From CAZCSJ01 sp964501445 (lineage in GTDB: Bacteria; Patescibacteriota; Minisyncoccia; Sungbacterales; HO2-52-23), in contig CAZCSJ010000020.1 in assembly GCA_964501445.1 (NCBI GenBank), positions 1 to 10,323 on the forward strand: a stretch of DNA of 10,323 bases, read 5' to 3'. A program made the position numbers and the translations under genes. The notes beneath the pieces were generated by a model. The model made no database searches, was not told the origin of the DNA, and was given only the letters and a program-made list of their open reading frames with translations. Shown piece by piece: positions 1 through 5,109 of this stretch; the stretch's first letter is position 1; every line of letters begins with the position of its first letter.

Positions 1-87
1 AAAATGCAAAATGGAGGTGTCGCTTCGCGACCATGTAAAAACCCTCTTATTTTTACATTTTGATCTGTCATTTTGATATTTGATTTT
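1..87. repeat. Intergenic palindromic element, family D, copy 1
   Basis: AT-rich spacer after the rplE stop codon, cut by the window edge. It contains a perfect 9-bp inverted repeat, ATGTAAAAA at 33-41 and TTTTTACAT at 50-58. Next to it is a small GC hairpin, GTCGC at 19-23 and GCGAC at 27-31 with loop TTC. The 21 bases at 57-77 recur exactly at 3322-3342 in the rpsC-rplV gap, which ties the two spacers into one family. No gene is visible here; the next gene of the spc operon would lie beyond the left edge. Seen directly; function unknown. Confidence 0.7.
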
Positions 88-630
88 TTATTTTTGATCT
101 TTCAGTGGGAATCCCATCAACTTTAATAATTGCACTCCCTCTTCCCGGCTCTTTGCGCTCGTCACCACCGTTACCTCAAGCCCAAACAAAAATCGGTAGT
201 CCTCACTAATCATCTCGGGAAATACTATATGTTCTTTCACCCCTATTGTCAAATTTCCTTTGTCATCAAACGCATCGGCACTCACGCCCCAAAAATCGCG
301 CGTGCGAGGAAGTGCGATCGCGATAACACGGGTGAGAAAATCGTACATCCTCGCACCCCGCAGCGTCACCCGATACCCCACGATCTGGCCTTTTCTTGTT
401 TTAAACGACGCCACTGCTTTCTTGGCGGGGCGGGGAGATGGTTTCTGGCCGGTAATGAGGCGGAGGTACTTTTGGACTTCTTCCTGCTCTTTTGCGTCTC
501 GGAGCCGACCCACACCGACATTGACCACCACCTTCACCACACGGGGAACCGCCATCGCATTGCGATAGCCGAATGCTGCCCTCATCGCAGGGATAACTTC
601 CTTGATGTATTTTTTCCTTAGGGTCTCCAT
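88..630 (-). CDS. rplE: 50S ribosomal protein L5 (uL5)
   Basis: Binds 5S rRNA and helps form the central protuberance of the large subunit, where it contacts the P-site tRNA and S13 across the subunit interface (family knowledge). The 180-residue product shows the family pattern throughout: KKYIKEVIPAM near the N-terminus, VVNVGVG, GQKPSPRPAKKAVASFK, the GYRVTLRG block, then LPRTRDFWG and the EHIVFPEI-like segment (here EHIVFPEM). I chose the ATG at 630 because the protein then begins exactly where E. coli L5 does, and because this ATG sits one base after the rplX stop, suggesting coupled translation. A GTG at 645 is in frame, would add five residues (with MPRRN at the start) and overlap rplX by 14 bp. 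It is preceded by AGAGG four bases upstream, so it is a real alternative. The stop is followed by a family D repeat. Confidence 0.96.
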   Translation of the reverse strand: METLRKKYIKEVIPAMRAAFGYRNAMAVPRVVKVVVNVGVGRLRDAKEQEEVQKYLRLITGQKPSPRPAKKAVASFKTRKGQIVGYRVTLRGARMYDFLTRVIAIALPRTRDFWGVSADAFDDKGNLTIGVKEHIVFPEMISEDYRFLFGLEVTVVTSAKSREEGVQLLKLMGFPLKDQK

Positions 631-631
631 A

Positions 632-937
632 TTACGTCGCGGCACCGCACCTCTTGCACGAACGGATCTTTACTGCGCCCTCAATGCGAAATCCCACGCG
701 CGCGGGCTTGCCGCACTTCGGACAGACATACATCACTCGCGAAACCGGAATGGGAACAGGGCGTTGGATCACCTCGCCCTTCTGTCCTTGCCTGCGCCCG
801 CGCATGTGTTTTTTCCGCACATTCACGCCTTCCACCATCACCATACGCTCACGGGAAAATACACGAAGCACTTTCCCCTGCGCTCCGCGGTCATTGCCTG
901 CAATAATTTTTACTTGGTCGCCTTTACGAATTTTCAT
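632..937 (-). CDS. rplX: 50S ribosomal protein L24 (uL24), zinc-ribbon form
   Basis: Early assembly protein that binds the 5' region of 23S rRNA and lies near the peptide exit (family knowledge). The 101-residue sequence opens with MKIRKGDQVKIIAGNDRG, a KOW-type SH3 barrel, followed by the GKVLRVF and VEGVNV.KKH segments. Its C-terminal half contains CPKCGKP and CKRCG (four cysteines), the zinc-ribbon variant found in many bacteria; E. coli L24 lacks these cysteines. No Shine-Dalgarno motif precedes the ATG: the leader is the arm of a family A repeat, and the start lies 8 bases from that arm. The stop is one base before the chosen rplE start. Length is normal for the family. Confidence 0.97.
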   Translation of the reverse strand: MKIRKGDQVKIIAGNDRGAQGKVLRVFSRERMVMVEGVNVRKKHMRGRRQGQKGEVIQRPVPIPVSRVMYVCPKCGKPARVGFRIEGAVKIRSCKRCGAAT

Positions 938-944
938 AATACCG

Positions 945-1023
945 CGATGCCAATATACGAATGCATGCTAATCATACTAATACTTCCTATCCATTCGTAA
1001 GTATTATTCGTATATTCGCATCG
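945..1023. repeat. Intergenic inverted repeat, family A, copy 1 (rplN-rplX gap)
   Basis: Nearly fills the 87-bp gap. The arms are CGATGCCAATATACGAAT at 945-962 and ATTCGTATATTCGCATCG at 1006-1023, pairing at 17 of 18 positions. A second, inner stem (TAATACTT at 978-985 with AAGTATTA at 999-1006) overlaps the outer arm by one base. In the mRNA this would form a long hairpin between the rplN stop and the rplX start. The same arms recur at 1710-1752 and, more diverged, at 3707-3807. Confidence 0.85.
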
Positions 1024-1024
1024 T

Positions 1025-1390
1025 TTACACCACCTCTTTTGCAAGTGAAATAATCTTCGTGTATCCCCGATCGCGCACCTCGCGCGCGATAGGCCCAAAA
1101 ATGCGCCCGCCCTTCGGATTCACGCCATCCACGATCACCGCCGCATTTTCGTCAAATCGCACATACGTCCCGTCCTTTCGCCGGAACGGAGCGCGGGAGC
1201 GGACAATCACGGCCCGCACCACGTCTTTTTTCTTCACCGCTTTTTTGGGTTCTGCAATCTTCACGGACGCCACCACAAGATCGCCCAGGCGCGCATAGCG
1301 GCGGCGGGTGCCGCCGAGAATCTTAAACACCTGCAGGAGTTTTGCTCCCGAGTTATCGGCGACGCGCAGCATGGAACGAGGCTGTATCAT
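1025..1390 (-). CDS. rplN: 50S ribosomal protein L14 (uL14)
   Basis: Large-subunit protein at the subunit interface, contacting 16S rRNA helix 14 and neighbouring L19; it is also the docking site of the silencing factor RsfS in bacteria (family knowledge). The 121 residues start with MIQPRSMLRVADNSGAK, matching the diagnostic VADNSGA near the N-terminus. They continue with GD.VVASVK, the KKKDVVRAVIVR strand, DGTYVRFDENAAV and the closing RIFGPIAREVRDRGYTKIISLAKEVV-type block. Length is typical (E. coli 123). The gene sits between rpsQ and rplX as in nearly all bacteria. No Shine-Dalgarno motif is visible; the leader is the family C 7-mer array ending 6 bases before the ATG. Its stop lies next to a family A arm. 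Confidence 0.98.
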   Translation of the reverse strand: MIQPRSMLRVADNSGAKLLQVFKILGGTRRRYARLGDLVVASVKIAEPKKAVKKKDVVRAVIVRSRAPFRRKDGTYVRFDENAAVIVDGVNPKGGRIFGPIAREVRDRGYTKIISLAKEVV

Positions 1391-1396
1391 ATAAAA

Positions 1397-1424
1397 GAAT
1401 TAAGAATTATGAAGTAAGAATTAA
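1397..1424. repeat. Four tandem 7-mers, family C, copy 1 (rpsQ-rplN gap)
   Basis: Four back-to-back 7-nt units (1397-1403, 1404-1410, 1411-1417, 1418-1424) with consensus GAATTAA on the plus strand. Units 1 and 4 are identical; units 2 and 3 each differ at one base (GAATTAT, GAAGTAA). The array fills the 30-bp gap, and its last unit supplies the rpsQ stop codon. A second four-unit array with the same period lies at 4142-4169. Confidence 0.85.
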
Positions 1425-1699
1425 GGTCTTTCCGTCTCCTCCACATTCTCTGCATCCGACTGTTCCTGACGCTTCACGAGTTCTACCACTCTCCAGCGCT
1501 TGTCTTTTGAAATGGGGCGGGTTTCCTGAATAATCACAAGGTCGCCCTGCCGGTACCGGCGTTCGGGATCGTCCGCTTTAAACTTTTCGGATACGCGGTA
1601 ATACTTCATATACTTCGGGTGTTTCTTCAGGCGATCCACGCGCACCACCACGGTGTTATTCATTTTGTCTGACACCACTGTGCCTTTGAGTTTCTTCAT
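1421..1699 (-). CDS. rpsQ: 30S ribosomal protein S17 (uS17)
   Basis: Primary 16S rRNA-binding protein of the 30S body, needed early in assembly (family knowledge). The 92 residues form the S17 OB-fold pattern: LKGTVVSDKMNNTVVVRVDR, then HPKYMKYYRVSEKFKADDP, GDLVIIQETRPISKDKRWRVVELV. This is slightly longer than E. coli S17 (84) because of an acidic tail, QSDAENVEETERP. It lies between rpmC and rplN as expected. No Shine-Dalgarno is visible; the ATG follows a family A arm by 10 bases. The stop codon is part of the family C 7-mer array. Confidence 0.97.
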   Translation of the reverse strand: MKKLKGTVVSDKMNNTVVVRVDRLKKHPKYMKYYRVSEKFKADDPERRYRQGDLVIIQETRPISKDKRWRVVELVKRQEQSDAENVEETERP

Positions 1700-1709
1700 A
1701 TACAGAATG

Positions 1710-1752
1710 CGATGCCAATATACGAATGCATACTAAACGTATATTCGCATCG
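1710..1752. repeat. Intergenic inverted repeat, family A, copy 2 (rpmC-rpsQ gap)
   Basis: Compact hairpin with CGATGCCAATATACG at 1710-1724 and CGTATATTCGCATCG at 1738-1752 (14 of 15 pair) and a 13-base loop. The left arm is identical to the first 15 bases of the family A arm at 945-959, including the single C that breaks the pairing in both copies. It occupies most of the 70-bp gap. Confidence 0.85.
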
Positions 1753-1769
1753 TATCATAATCTTATTAT

Positions 1770-1949
1770 TTATTGATTCAGAATTGTTACTATGCGCGCA
1801 ATTGTGCGGCGCGTTGCGGCTATTTCCCGCACATTCTTGAGTTTACGCTCCGTGCGCTGCCACCGGAGATCGTGAAGACGCTCTCGCGATCCTTGGAGGA
1901 GCATTTTCAATTCTGCGCTCGACTTTTGACGTAATTCGGTTATTTTCAT
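1770..1949 (-). CDS. rpmC: 50S ribosomal protein L29 (uL29)
   Basis: Small helical protein next to L23 at the peptide exit, part of the docking region for trigger factor and SRP (family knowledge). It is read by hand: ATG at 1949-1947, TAA at 1772-1770, 59 residues. The sequence begins MKITELRQKSSAELKMLLQ, continues with a basic helix containing LRWQRTERKLKNV, and ends REIAATRRTIARIVTILNQ. The ending resembles the typical L29 close (..V..IR.DIARI.T.L), and L29 proteins are usually 60-70 residues. Its position between rplP and rpsQ is the invariant one. The start is fixed by alignment to the usual MK..ELR opening. No Shine-Dalgarno is visible; the ATG lies at the edge of inverted repeat E, which could hide it in a stem. 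Confidence 0.93.
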   Translation of the reverse strand: MKITELRQKSSAELKMLLQGSRERLHDLRWQRTERKLKNVREIAATRRTIARIVTILNQ

Positions 1950-2051
1950 CCCGTTAGAAATTTGGACTATGGATAGTACACATGCGACCTCTCATATCCA
2001 TGGGGTTTTCTTTTATATGTTCTACATTCACAATGACATTTCTAACGGGAT
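1948..2051. repeat. Intergenic inverted repeat E (rplP-rpmC gap)
   Basis: A perfect 14-bp inverted repeat, ATCCCGTTAGAAAT at 1948-1961 and ATTTCTAACGGGAT at 2038-2051, exactly frames the spacer from the base after the rplP stop to the first two bases of the rpmC start codon. Inside is a second stem, ATGGATA at 1969-1975 with TATCCAT at 1995-2001. No other copy is seen in the window. Confidence 0.85.
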
Positions 2052-2459
2052 TCATACTTTCATCATAAATTTCGTCTTCATCGGAAGCTTATGGCCCGCG
2101 AGCCGCATCGCTTCGCGCGCCGTTACCTCCGACACTCCGTCCATCTCAAAAAGCATCTTGCCTCTGCGGACCGACGCCACATAGTGATCCACACCCCCCT
2201 TGCCGCCTCCGAGCGTCACTTCCGGAGGTTTTTTTGTAATGGGCTTGTCGGGAAAAATACGGATCCAGACTTTTCCTCCGCGCTGGATATGGCGCGTCAT
2301 CGCGCGGCGCGCGGCTTCAATCTGGCGTGCGGTAACCCAACGGCTTTCCAGCGCCTTAAGTCCATAGGCGCCGAATGCGAGCTCCGTCCCGCGGGTCTCT
2401 GTCCCGCGGCTTCTTCCGCGCTGCCATTTGCGATGTTTTACTTTTTTTGGCTGCAACAT
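2052..2459 (-). CDS. rplP: 50S ribosomal protein L16 (uL16)
   Basis: Late-assembling large-subunit protein that helps position tRNAs near the A site and peptidyl-transferase centre (family knowledge). The 135-residue sequence aligns end to end with E. coli L16: MLQPKKVKHRKWQRGRSRG at the start, LTARQIEAARRAMTR (here VTARQ...) at about 43-55, and GGKVWIRIFPDKPITKKPPE at 61-80. The glycine loop is at 84-88 and the FEMDGV block at about 104. An oddity is the loop VTLGGGKG at 81-88, where E. coli has VRMGKGKG, so the arginine equivalent to E. coli Arg81 (hydroxylated there) is Thr82. No Shine-Dalgarno; the ATG follows a family B repeat unit ending ACTGAT. Confidence 0.98.
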   Translation of the reverse strand: MLQPKKVKHRKWQRGRSRGTETRGTELAFGAYGLKALESRWVTARQIEAARRAMTRHIQRGGKVWIRIFPDKPITKKPPEVTLGGGKGGVDHYVASVRRGKMLFEMDGVSEVTAREAMRLAGHKLPMKTKFMMKV

Positions 2460-2462
2460 ATC

Positions 2463-2549
2463 AGTTTAATCAGTTGATGAGTTAAATGAGTTGTTGAGTT
2501 TGACTCCGAGGGTGCGAAGCGACCGGAACTCATGTAACTCAGTAACTCA
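2463..2549. repeat. Intergenic tandem/inverted repeat, family B, copy 1 (rpsC-rplP gap)
   Basis: On the plus strand, tandem units of about 17 nt begin at 2463 (AGTTTAATCAGTTGATG) and continue at 2480 with a diverged copy. On the far side, units in the opposite orientation (AACTCATG, AACTCAGT) run through 2528-2550 and include the rpsC stop codon. Opposed arrays can pair as an imperfect hairpin. The middle carries GCGAAGCGAC at 2514-2523, whose complement also occurs at 19-28. Related copies lie at 5009-5108 and 7461-7529. Confidence 0.8.
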
Positions 2550-3233
2550 TGAGCTCTTCGCCGGTTCACCGGCGAAGACATCGCCCTTATAAATCCACAC
2601 CTTCACTCCGATGGTGCCGTATGTGGTGTAGGCGGTTTTCTCCGCGTAGTGGACGTCGCTCCGCAATGTTTGGAGCGGGATACGGCCCCTCTTCGCCCAC
2701 TCGTAGCGCGCCATCTCTGCGCCGTCAAGCCGGCCCTTTATGGCAACCTTCACCCCCTGCACTTCTTTTGATGCGCTGATTTTCTCCACTGCCTGCTTCA
2801 ACACCCGGCGGAAAGGAATCCGCTTTTCAATCTCGTCCACAATCATCTGCGCGGCGATTGCCGCATGGGTTTCCGGCGCGCGCACCTCTTCAATGGTGAG
2901 CTTCAATTCGCGATCGCCGGGACTTTTTTTCATCTTCCGCCAGAGAGATGCGGTATACGCCGTGATATCGCGCCTGAGTTTTTCTGCGCCCTCACCCCCC
3001 CGGCCAATAAGCACCCCGGGACGCGAGGTCTTCAAAACGACGTGGAGAGTCGTCGGAGAACGCTCAATTTCTATCTCCTCCACATGCGCGCTCCGGAGCT
3101 TCTTTTGCAGATACTCCCGAAGCATCACATCTTCCCGGAGATACTCCCGGAATGCGTCACGGCTAAACCACCGGGACTTCCAGGTCTTGGTGTGGCCTAC
3201 GCGGAAAATGTATGGATGTACGCGGTGGGTCAT
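2547..3233 (-). CDS. rpsC: 30S ribosomal protein S3 (uS3)
   Basis: Protein of the 30S head that lines the mRNA entry channel and contributes to helicase activity (family knowledge). The 228 residues are close to E. coli S3 (233). The type-2 KH domain is seen at about 40-110, with the GxxG-type loop in GVLIGRGGEGAEKLRR at 73-88. The C-terminal domain contains VKVAIKGRLDGAEMARYEW at 161-179, GRIPLQTLR at 183-191 and TTYGTIGVKVWIYKGD at 203-218. The N-terminus MTHRVHPYIFRVGHTKTW corresponds to the family's MGQKVNPxGFRLG. The ATG at 3233 is preceded only by weak purines (GAAGCGATT). It lies between rplV and rplP as expected, and its stop codon lies inside a family B repeat arm. Confidence 0.98.
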   Translation of the reverse strand: MTHRVHPYIFRVGHTKTWKSRWFSRDAFREYLREDVMLREYLQKKLRSAHVEEIEIERSPTTLHVVLKTSRPGVLIGRGGEGAEKLRRDITAYTASLWRKMKKSPGDRELKLTIEEVRAPETHAAIAAQMIVDEIEKRIPFRRVLKQAVEKISASKEVQGVKVAIKGRLDGAEMARYEWAKRGRIPLQTLRSDVHYAEKTAYTTYGTIGVKVWIYKGDVFAGEPAKSS

Positions 3234-3253
3234 AATCGCTTCGGCTCAAAATT

Positions 3254-3346
3254 AAAAATCAAAATGTAAAAATAAAAATTAAGGTATCGCTCCGCGATGA
3301 TTTATAACTTACTATGTTTGGATTTTGATCTGTCATTTTGATTTTT
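3254..3346. repeat. Intergenic palindromic element, family D, copy 2 (rplV-rpsC gap)
   Basis: A 13-bp perfect inverted repeat, AAAAATCAAAATG at 3254-3266 and CATTTTGATTTTT at 3334-3346, encloses a short GC hairpin (ATCGC 3286-3290, GCGAT 3294-3298, loop TCC). The right arm runs over the rplV stop codon at 3333. The 21 bases at 3322-3342 are identical to 57-77. Confidence 0.8.
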
Positions 3347-3701
3347 TATCTTTTATCTTTACATTTTCTTTGGTGCCAAGCACCAAAGAAATATCGCTCG
3401 TGCGCTTGCGAATCGGTGCGGCGCGCCCGAATGCGCGAGGCATCATCCGCTTCAACATCACGCCTTCGTTCACAGAAATATTCTTCACGTAGAGACCGGC
3501 CGTATCTATTTTCATGGTATGCGAGGCGTTTGCCAGCGCCGATTTCAGAAGCTTTGCAAGCGGTCCTGCCGCACGGCCCGATCGGCGTTCAAGTTCCAGA
3601 AGCGCACCTGAAACCGGCATTCCTTTGATCAGAGACGCGAGAAGCCGAACCTTCCGGGGACTCATCCGAAACTTATTCAATTGTGCAGTGACCTCCGTCA
3701 T
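3333..3701 (-). CDS. rplV: 50S ribosomal protein L22 (uL22)
   Basis: Large-subunit protein whose long beta hairpin lines the peptide exit tunnel at the constriction with L4; changes in that hairpin cause macrolide resistance in other bacteria (family knowledge). The 122 residues open with the diagnostic RMSPRKVRLLASLIKGMPV at 12-30. They continue with AKLLKSALANASH, LYVKNISVNEG and the hairpin PRAFGRAAPIRKRTSDISLVL. A Lys-rich tail (KENVKIKDKKSK) ends the protein, making it slightly longer than E. coli L22 (110). No Shine-Dalgarno is visible: the ATG follows a family A arm. The stop lies within the family D arm. Confidence 0.97.
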   Translation of the reverse strand: MTEVTAQLNKFRMSPRKVRLLASLIKGMPVSGALLELERRSGRAAGPLAKLLKSALANASHTMKIDTAGLYVKNISVNEGVMLKRMMPRAFGRAAPIRKRTSDISLVLGTKENVKIKDKKSK

Positions 3702-3706
3702 ATCGC

Positions 3707-3807
3707 GATGCTAATATACGAATCGTATGCGAATAATGCGAATTGCCAATACGATAATAACGATATTCGCGATTGGTAGATTCGCATCTGATTTGTATAT
3801 TCGTATC
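3707..3807. repeat. Intergenic inverted repeat, family A, copy 3, diverged (rpsS-rplV gap)
   Basis: Outer arms GATGCTAATATACGAAT at 3707-3723 and ATTTGTATATTCGTATC at 3791-3807 pair at 14 of 17 positions. The left arm differs from family A copies 1 and 2 by one base over this stretch. An inner imperfect stem is formed by 3738-3750 (GCGAATTGCCAAT) and 3772-3785 (ATTGGTAGATTCGC). It fills the 104-bp gap and overlaps the rpsS stop codon by two bases. Confidence 0.75.
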
Positions 3808-4135
3808 ATGCTTTTGATTTCTCCGCAGACGCCTTTTCACGTTCTGCCTCTGCCGCTTTCTGCTCCTGCTCTTTTTGCATCTTGCCGCCGTGACGCAGGA
3901 ATTTACGGGTGGGTGAAAACTCTCCCAAACGGTGGCCCACCATGTCTTCAGAAATCCGTACCTCTATGAACGCTCGGCCATTATGCACGCCAAAGGTATA
4001 GCCGATCATATCGGGTGTAATGGTGGACGCGCGCGCCCATGTCTTAATTACCGCGCGCGAGCCGGGTGATACCCGCGCCATGTGCTTCACAAGCGCGGGG
4101 TGGATGTAGGGACCTTTTTTGAGTGAACGAGGCAT
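3806..4135 (-). CDS. rpsS: 30S ribosomal protein S19 (uS19) with charged C-terminal tail
   Basis: 30S head protein that pairs with S13 near the A-site tRNA and forms an inter-subunit bridge region (family knowledge). The 109 residues show MPRSLKKGPYIHPALVKHM at the N-terminus, KTWARASTITPDMIGYTFGVHNGR at about 31-54, and VGHRLGEFSPTRKF at 66-79, the S19 signature. E. coli S19 has 92 residues; the extra length here is a low-complexity tail from about residue 85 (KEQEQKAAEAEREKASAEKSK), probably helical and solvent-exposed. No clear Shine-Dalgarno. The ATG follows the family C 7-mer array by six bases. Located between rplB and rplV as usual. Confidence 0.98.
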   Translation of the reverse strand: MPRSLKKGPYIHPALVKHMARVSPGSRAVIKTWARASTITPDMIGYTFGVHNGRAFIEVRISEDMVGHRLGEFSPTRKFLRHGGKMQKEQEQKAAEAEREKASAEKSKA

Positions 4136-4141
4136 AACCGA

Positions 4142-4169
4142 GAATCAAGAATTAAGAATCATGAATTAA
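4142..4169. repeat. Four tandem 7-mers, family C, copy 2 (rplB-rpsS gap)
   Basis: Four contiguous 7-nt units at 4142-4148, 4149-4155, 4156-4162 and 4163-4169, consensus GAATYAA on the plus strand (GAATCAA, GAATTAA, GAATCAT, GAATTAA). Same unit length, copy number and core as the array at 1397-1424. It fills two thirds of the 42-bp gap. Confidence 0.85.
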
Positions 4170-4177
4170 GGAAACAA

Positions 4178-5008
4178 CTATCTCGTACGTCTTGAAACAA
4201 TAAATTTATTTGACTTCTTTGTCTTCTTTCGCGTCTTCACCCCTCGCGCGGGTTTACCCCATGGCGTTGCCGGACCCCGGCGCCGACCGATAAGCGTGCG
4301 TCCCTCCCCGCCGCCATGCGGGTGATCCACCGGATTCATTGCAGAACCTCGCACCGTCGGCCGAATACCCATACGGCGGGCTCTGCCGGCCTTTCCGATT
4401 GTCATGAACGCATGTTCGGGGTTGGAAAGCGCGCCGATGGAAGCCCAGTTTACGGAAAGCACCATCCGCACCTCGCCTGACGGCAACTTCAAGTGAGTGT
4501 AGCGCCCCTCCTGTGCGAGCACAAGCGCGCCCGCCCCTGCGGATCGCACGAGTGCGGCACCTCTCCCGTGCGTGAGTTCAATTGCATACACACCGGTACC
4601 CACGGGAATACGCGCGAGCGGCACACGATTCCCCACTTCAATGGGGGCGGACTCGGACGCGAGCACCTCACTCCCCGGTTTCAACCCCTGCGGGGCAAGC
4701 ACATATCGTTTCTCTCCGTCCCTGTAGAAAAGGAGGGCGACAAAACTCGTACGATTCGGGTCGTACTCTACTGATACCACGCGCGCGGGAATACCAATTT
4801 TATCATAGCGAAAATCGATCTCCCGCCAGAGGCGTTTTACGCCCGCACCCTTGTGGCGCACGGTGATCCTGCCATGGCTGTTTCTCCCCACGTGGCGTTT
4901 CCTCCCGCGCGTGAGGGATTTTTCGGGTCGTGCCGCGGTGAGAAAGGATTTCCGATCCACAATGGTCATGGCGCGCCGCCCGGGTGATGTAGGATTATAC
5001 TTTTTCAT
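4178..5008 (-). CDS. rplB: 50S ribosomal protein L2 (uL2)
   Basis: One of the most conserved ribosomal proteins, required for subunit association and close to the peptidyl-transferase centre (family knowledge). The 276 residues are of normal length (E. coli 273). The N-terminal OB fold includes GRNSHGRITVRHKGAG at 41-56 and DPNRTSFVALLFY at 83-95. The SH3-like domain contains LPSGEVRMVL at 175-184 and IGKAGRARRMGIRPTVRGSAMNP at 204-226. The VDHPHGGGEGR block includes His229, equivalent to the histidine found essential in E. coli, followed by TPWGKPARG and a basic tail KTRKKTKKSNKFIVSRR. No Shine-Dalgarno: the ATG follows a family B unit ending AAACTGT. Neighbours rplW and rpsS are as expected. 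Confidence 0.99.
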   Translation of the reverse strand: MKKYNPTSPGRRAMTIVDRKSFLTAARPEKSLTRGRKRHVGRNSHGRITVRHKGAGVKRLWREIDFRYDKIGIPARVVSVEYDPNRTSFVALLFYRDGEKRYVLAPQGLKPGSEVLASESAPIEVGNRVPLARIPVGTGVYAIELTHGRGAALVRSAGAGALVLAQEGRYTHLKLPSGEVRMVLSVNWASIGALSNPEHAFMTIGKAGRARRMGIRPTVRGSAMNPVDHPHGGGEGRTLIGRRRGPATPWGKPARGVKTRKKTKKSNKFIVSRRTR

Positions 5009-5108
5009 ACAGTTTAATCAGTGGCTGAGTTTAATGAGTTGATGAGTTTTGAACCCCTGAAGCCACAAAGTGGCTGAAACTCATTAAACTGTAGCGAAGC
5101 GTAACTCA
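5009..5108. repeat. Intergenic tandem/inverted repeat, family B, copy 2 (rplW-rplB gap)
   Basis: Tandem 17-nt units start at 5011 (AGTTTAATCAGTGGCTG, then AGTTTAATGAGTTGATG). An opposed segment closes the element: ACAGTTTAAT at 5009-5018 pairs perfectly with ATTAAACTGT at 5083-5092. The apex can form AGCCAC-AAA-GTGGCT at 5061-5075. GCGAAGCG at 5094-5101 also occurs in copy 1. The element reaches the rplB start codon on one side and the rplW stop on the other. Confidence 0.85.
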
Positions 5109-5109
5109 T

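Noticed and set aside
130..621. Long plus-strand open frame opposite rplE
   Set aside because: It is the reverse-complement shadow of L5; the sequence resembles no family and the minus frame is an unmistakable L5. The same holds for the other plus-strand frames, including 7759-8739 opposite tuf and 9361-10005 opposite fusA.
1948..2051. Insertion sequence or transposon remnant in the rplP-rpmC gap
   Set aside because: There are inverted arms, but no transposase fragment and no target-site duplication that can be recognised; described as a palindromic element only.
1397..4169. Short tandem arrays as CRISPR-like repeats
   Set aside because: Units are 7 nt and contiguous with no spacers, and no cas genes are present.
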